The translations under genes and the position numbers were made by a program. Source: an uncultured Cellvibrio sp. (lineage in GTDB: Bacteria; Pseudomonadota; Gammaproteobacteria; Pseudomonadales; Cellvibrionaceae). From it: a DNA stretch of 6,311 bases. The stretch spans positions 1 to 6,311 of the forward strand of contig CAMLRI010000139.1 of the NCBI GenBank assembly GCA_946482385.1. The letters are read 5' to 3'. This document shows, piece after piece, positions 5,197 to 6,311 of this stretch. A model generated the notes under the pieces. The model saw only the letters and a program-made list of their open reading frames with translations. It was not told where the DNA came from and ran no database searches. Numbering within the stretch: position 1 is the first letter of the stretch; the number at the start of each line of letters is the position of its first letter.

Positions 5197-6311
5197 ATGC
5201 TCAAATCCACCTATAAGGCCTACCCGCAACTTACCCTGTGCAGCCTGTTGCTGCTGTTCCTCGGGCTGTTTGGCGGCGCCATGTATTACCACAATAGCGA
5301 GGCCAACCAGCGCGAGCGCATCCACCTTTATGGCGATGCACTGGCCTCCGGTGCGGCGCGCCAGGCTGTCAACGCCGCTATGCAGCAGGATCTGGTAAGC
5401 ATGCAGGCGATACTGGCCGACACCCAGCAGGCGCCCTTTGTGCTGGGCGCCAGCATCCACAATGTGGAAAACCGCTTGCTGGTGCAAAGCGGCTTTAAGC
5501 CCAACCAGCCGGTGCAGGGCCGCCGCCACCGTTTCTCTGCGGCCATTGCCCTGCACAACAATATTTACGGCTATGTGGAGGTGGTGCTGGAGGTGCCGCG
5601 CCACAGCGAGCGCGATTATCAGTTTTACTTTTTTTGGCTGCTGAGCGTGTTTACCTGCCTGTTTATTATCTGGTGGTCGATCCACCGCCATTGGTGGGCA
5701 CAGCTGAAAGACAAGATGCCCAGCGCCAGCGAGTTGGTAACGGCCGTGGTGGAGAAGATGCCGAGTATCGAGGATATTCCCGAGCCGGAACCAGAGGCGC
5801 CGCAACAGGTATCTGTGCGCTTGAGTTTGCAGATAGTGAATATGGAGCGGCTGTACCAACAGCTGAACAGTGAGAGTTTTGCCACAGTGTTGCGCCGTTT
5901 TGAAAAACAATTGCAGAGCGTGGTCAACCTTTACAGCGGCCAGCGCCAAATGCTCTCCGGCGATACCCTGCTGATCGACTTTACCGGCGAAGCCTATGTG
6001 GAGTGCGCCTTTCGCGCTATTTGCTGCGCCCAGCTGCTGGGCAACCTGGCGGCGCGCAACCCCAGCCCGCGCTTGCAGCTGGCGGCGGCGGTACACGAGC
6101 TGGCCGAGCCGACCAGCCAACAGCAATCGCTGGTGAAGGATTTTGTGGTGCAACACAGCAACCACCTTAAACCCGACAAGGGCGAAATTTTGATTAGCCA
6201 GCGCCTGCTCGACAGCGAATTGCTGGCCCATGTAGACGTGTTGGCCGACAGCGGCAAACTGCAGGCCATCAAAGCCCCCTACGCCGAACTGGTGGCGCGC
6301 CAGGAGCAGCA
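5197..6311 (+). CDS. ytjB: AhpA/YtjB-family membrane protein (3' end missing)
   Basis: The frame is open from ATG 5197 to the right edge with no stop, giving at least 371 residues. A short basic start is followed by a hydrophobic anchor (about 10-31), a region likely in the periplasm (32-140), a second transmembrane segment (about 142-162, rich in F and W), a Pro/Glu-rich linker (about 185-203) and a soluble cytoplasmic region. Divergence from serB and the two-membrane-segment layout match the AhpA/YtjB (Smp) family, whose function is poorly known; E. coli YtjB is near 214 residues, so this is much longer. The extra region (from about 205) resembles a class III nucleotidyl cyclase fold: SLQIVNMERLY at the first strand, then SGDTLLIDF with G255-D256. 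The first metal aspartate appears to be Q212, so activity is unlikely. The family call is fairly secure; the cyclase-like reading is tentative. Confidence 0.8.
   Translation, partial: MLKSTYKAYPQLTLCSLLLLFLGLFGGAMYYHNSEANQRERIHLYGDALASGAARQAVNAAMQQDLVSMQAILADTQQAPFVLGASIHNVENRLLVQSGFKPNQPVQGRRHRFSAAIALHNNIYGYVEVVLEVPRHSERDYQFYFFWLLSVFTCLFIIWWSIHRHWWAQLKDKMPSASELVTAVVEKMPSIEDIPEPEPEAPQQVSVRLSLQIVNMERLYQQLNSESFATVLRRFEKQLQSVVNLYSGQRQMLSGDTLLIDFTGEAYVECAFRAICCAQLLGNLAARNPSPRLQLAAAVHELAEPTSQQQSLVKDFVVQHSNHLKPDKGEILISQRLLDSELLAHVDVLADSGKLQAIKAPYAELVARQEQ

Noticed and set aside
5107..6231. 374-codon open frame on the minus strand
   Set aside because: It is antisense to the ytjB-family gene, whose + strand frame has a ribosome site, two membrane segments and a recognisable family layout. 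The minus product is Q/H/A/L-rich with no motif.

Overview
The window looks like ordinary chromosomal core sequence from a gammaproteobacterium on the Pseudomonas/Cellvibrio side of the class. The protein signatures and gene order (PilZ-like protein, fimX, serB, ytjB/ahpA) match my memory of the Pseudomonas aeruginosa PA4958-PA4961 neighbourhood. The GC-rich but T-tolerant codon use would suit a Cellvibrionaceae-type genome. The genus is an inference from protein style and synteny, and no database was searched. I see no tRNA, rRNA, CRISPR array, insertion sequence, integrase or other mobile-element signature.

Layout: (1) 1-1178, + strand, is the 3' part of a gene cut by the left edge. Its product has a C-terminal PilZ-like domain that keeps the D-x-S-x-x-G motif but shows no R-x-x-x-R motif. 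(2) 1179-1512 is a 334-bp gap holding a 17-bp tandem direct repeat with 21-bp period, small palindromes and a possible 17-codon leader ORF. (3) 1513-3609, + strand, is fimX, a degenerate receiver-PAS-GGDEF-EAL protein of the type IV pilus c-di-GMP pathway. (4) 3630-3661 is a symmetric hairpin terminator shared by two converging genes. (5) 3683-4906, - strand, is serB, phosphoserine phosphatase with two ACT domains and a HAD domain. (6) 4907-5196 is the divergent control region between serB and the next gene. It contains a tandem repeat in the serB leader and a 78-bp inverted repeat whose arms carry near-identical, outward-facing -10-like sequences. (7) 5197-6311, + strand, cut by the right edge, is an AhpA/YtjB-family membrane protein with two transmembrane segments and a cytoplasmic region resembling a degraded class III nucleotidyl cyclase domain.

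How the genes relate: the PilZ-like gene and fimX both belong to the c-di-GMP signalling world. FimX binds c-di-GMP without making or degrading it and, in known systems, works through a PilZ protein and the PilB ATPase. serB is the last step of serine biosynthesis and is joined to ytjB by a shared divergent control region, an arrangement also found in enteric bacteria. The strongest non-coding observation is the mirror-image promoter pair at 5015-5092. The most interesting protein-level points are the degenerate PilZ neighbour of FimX and the cyclase-like tail on YtjB. I found no convincing evidence of an entirely new biological system.
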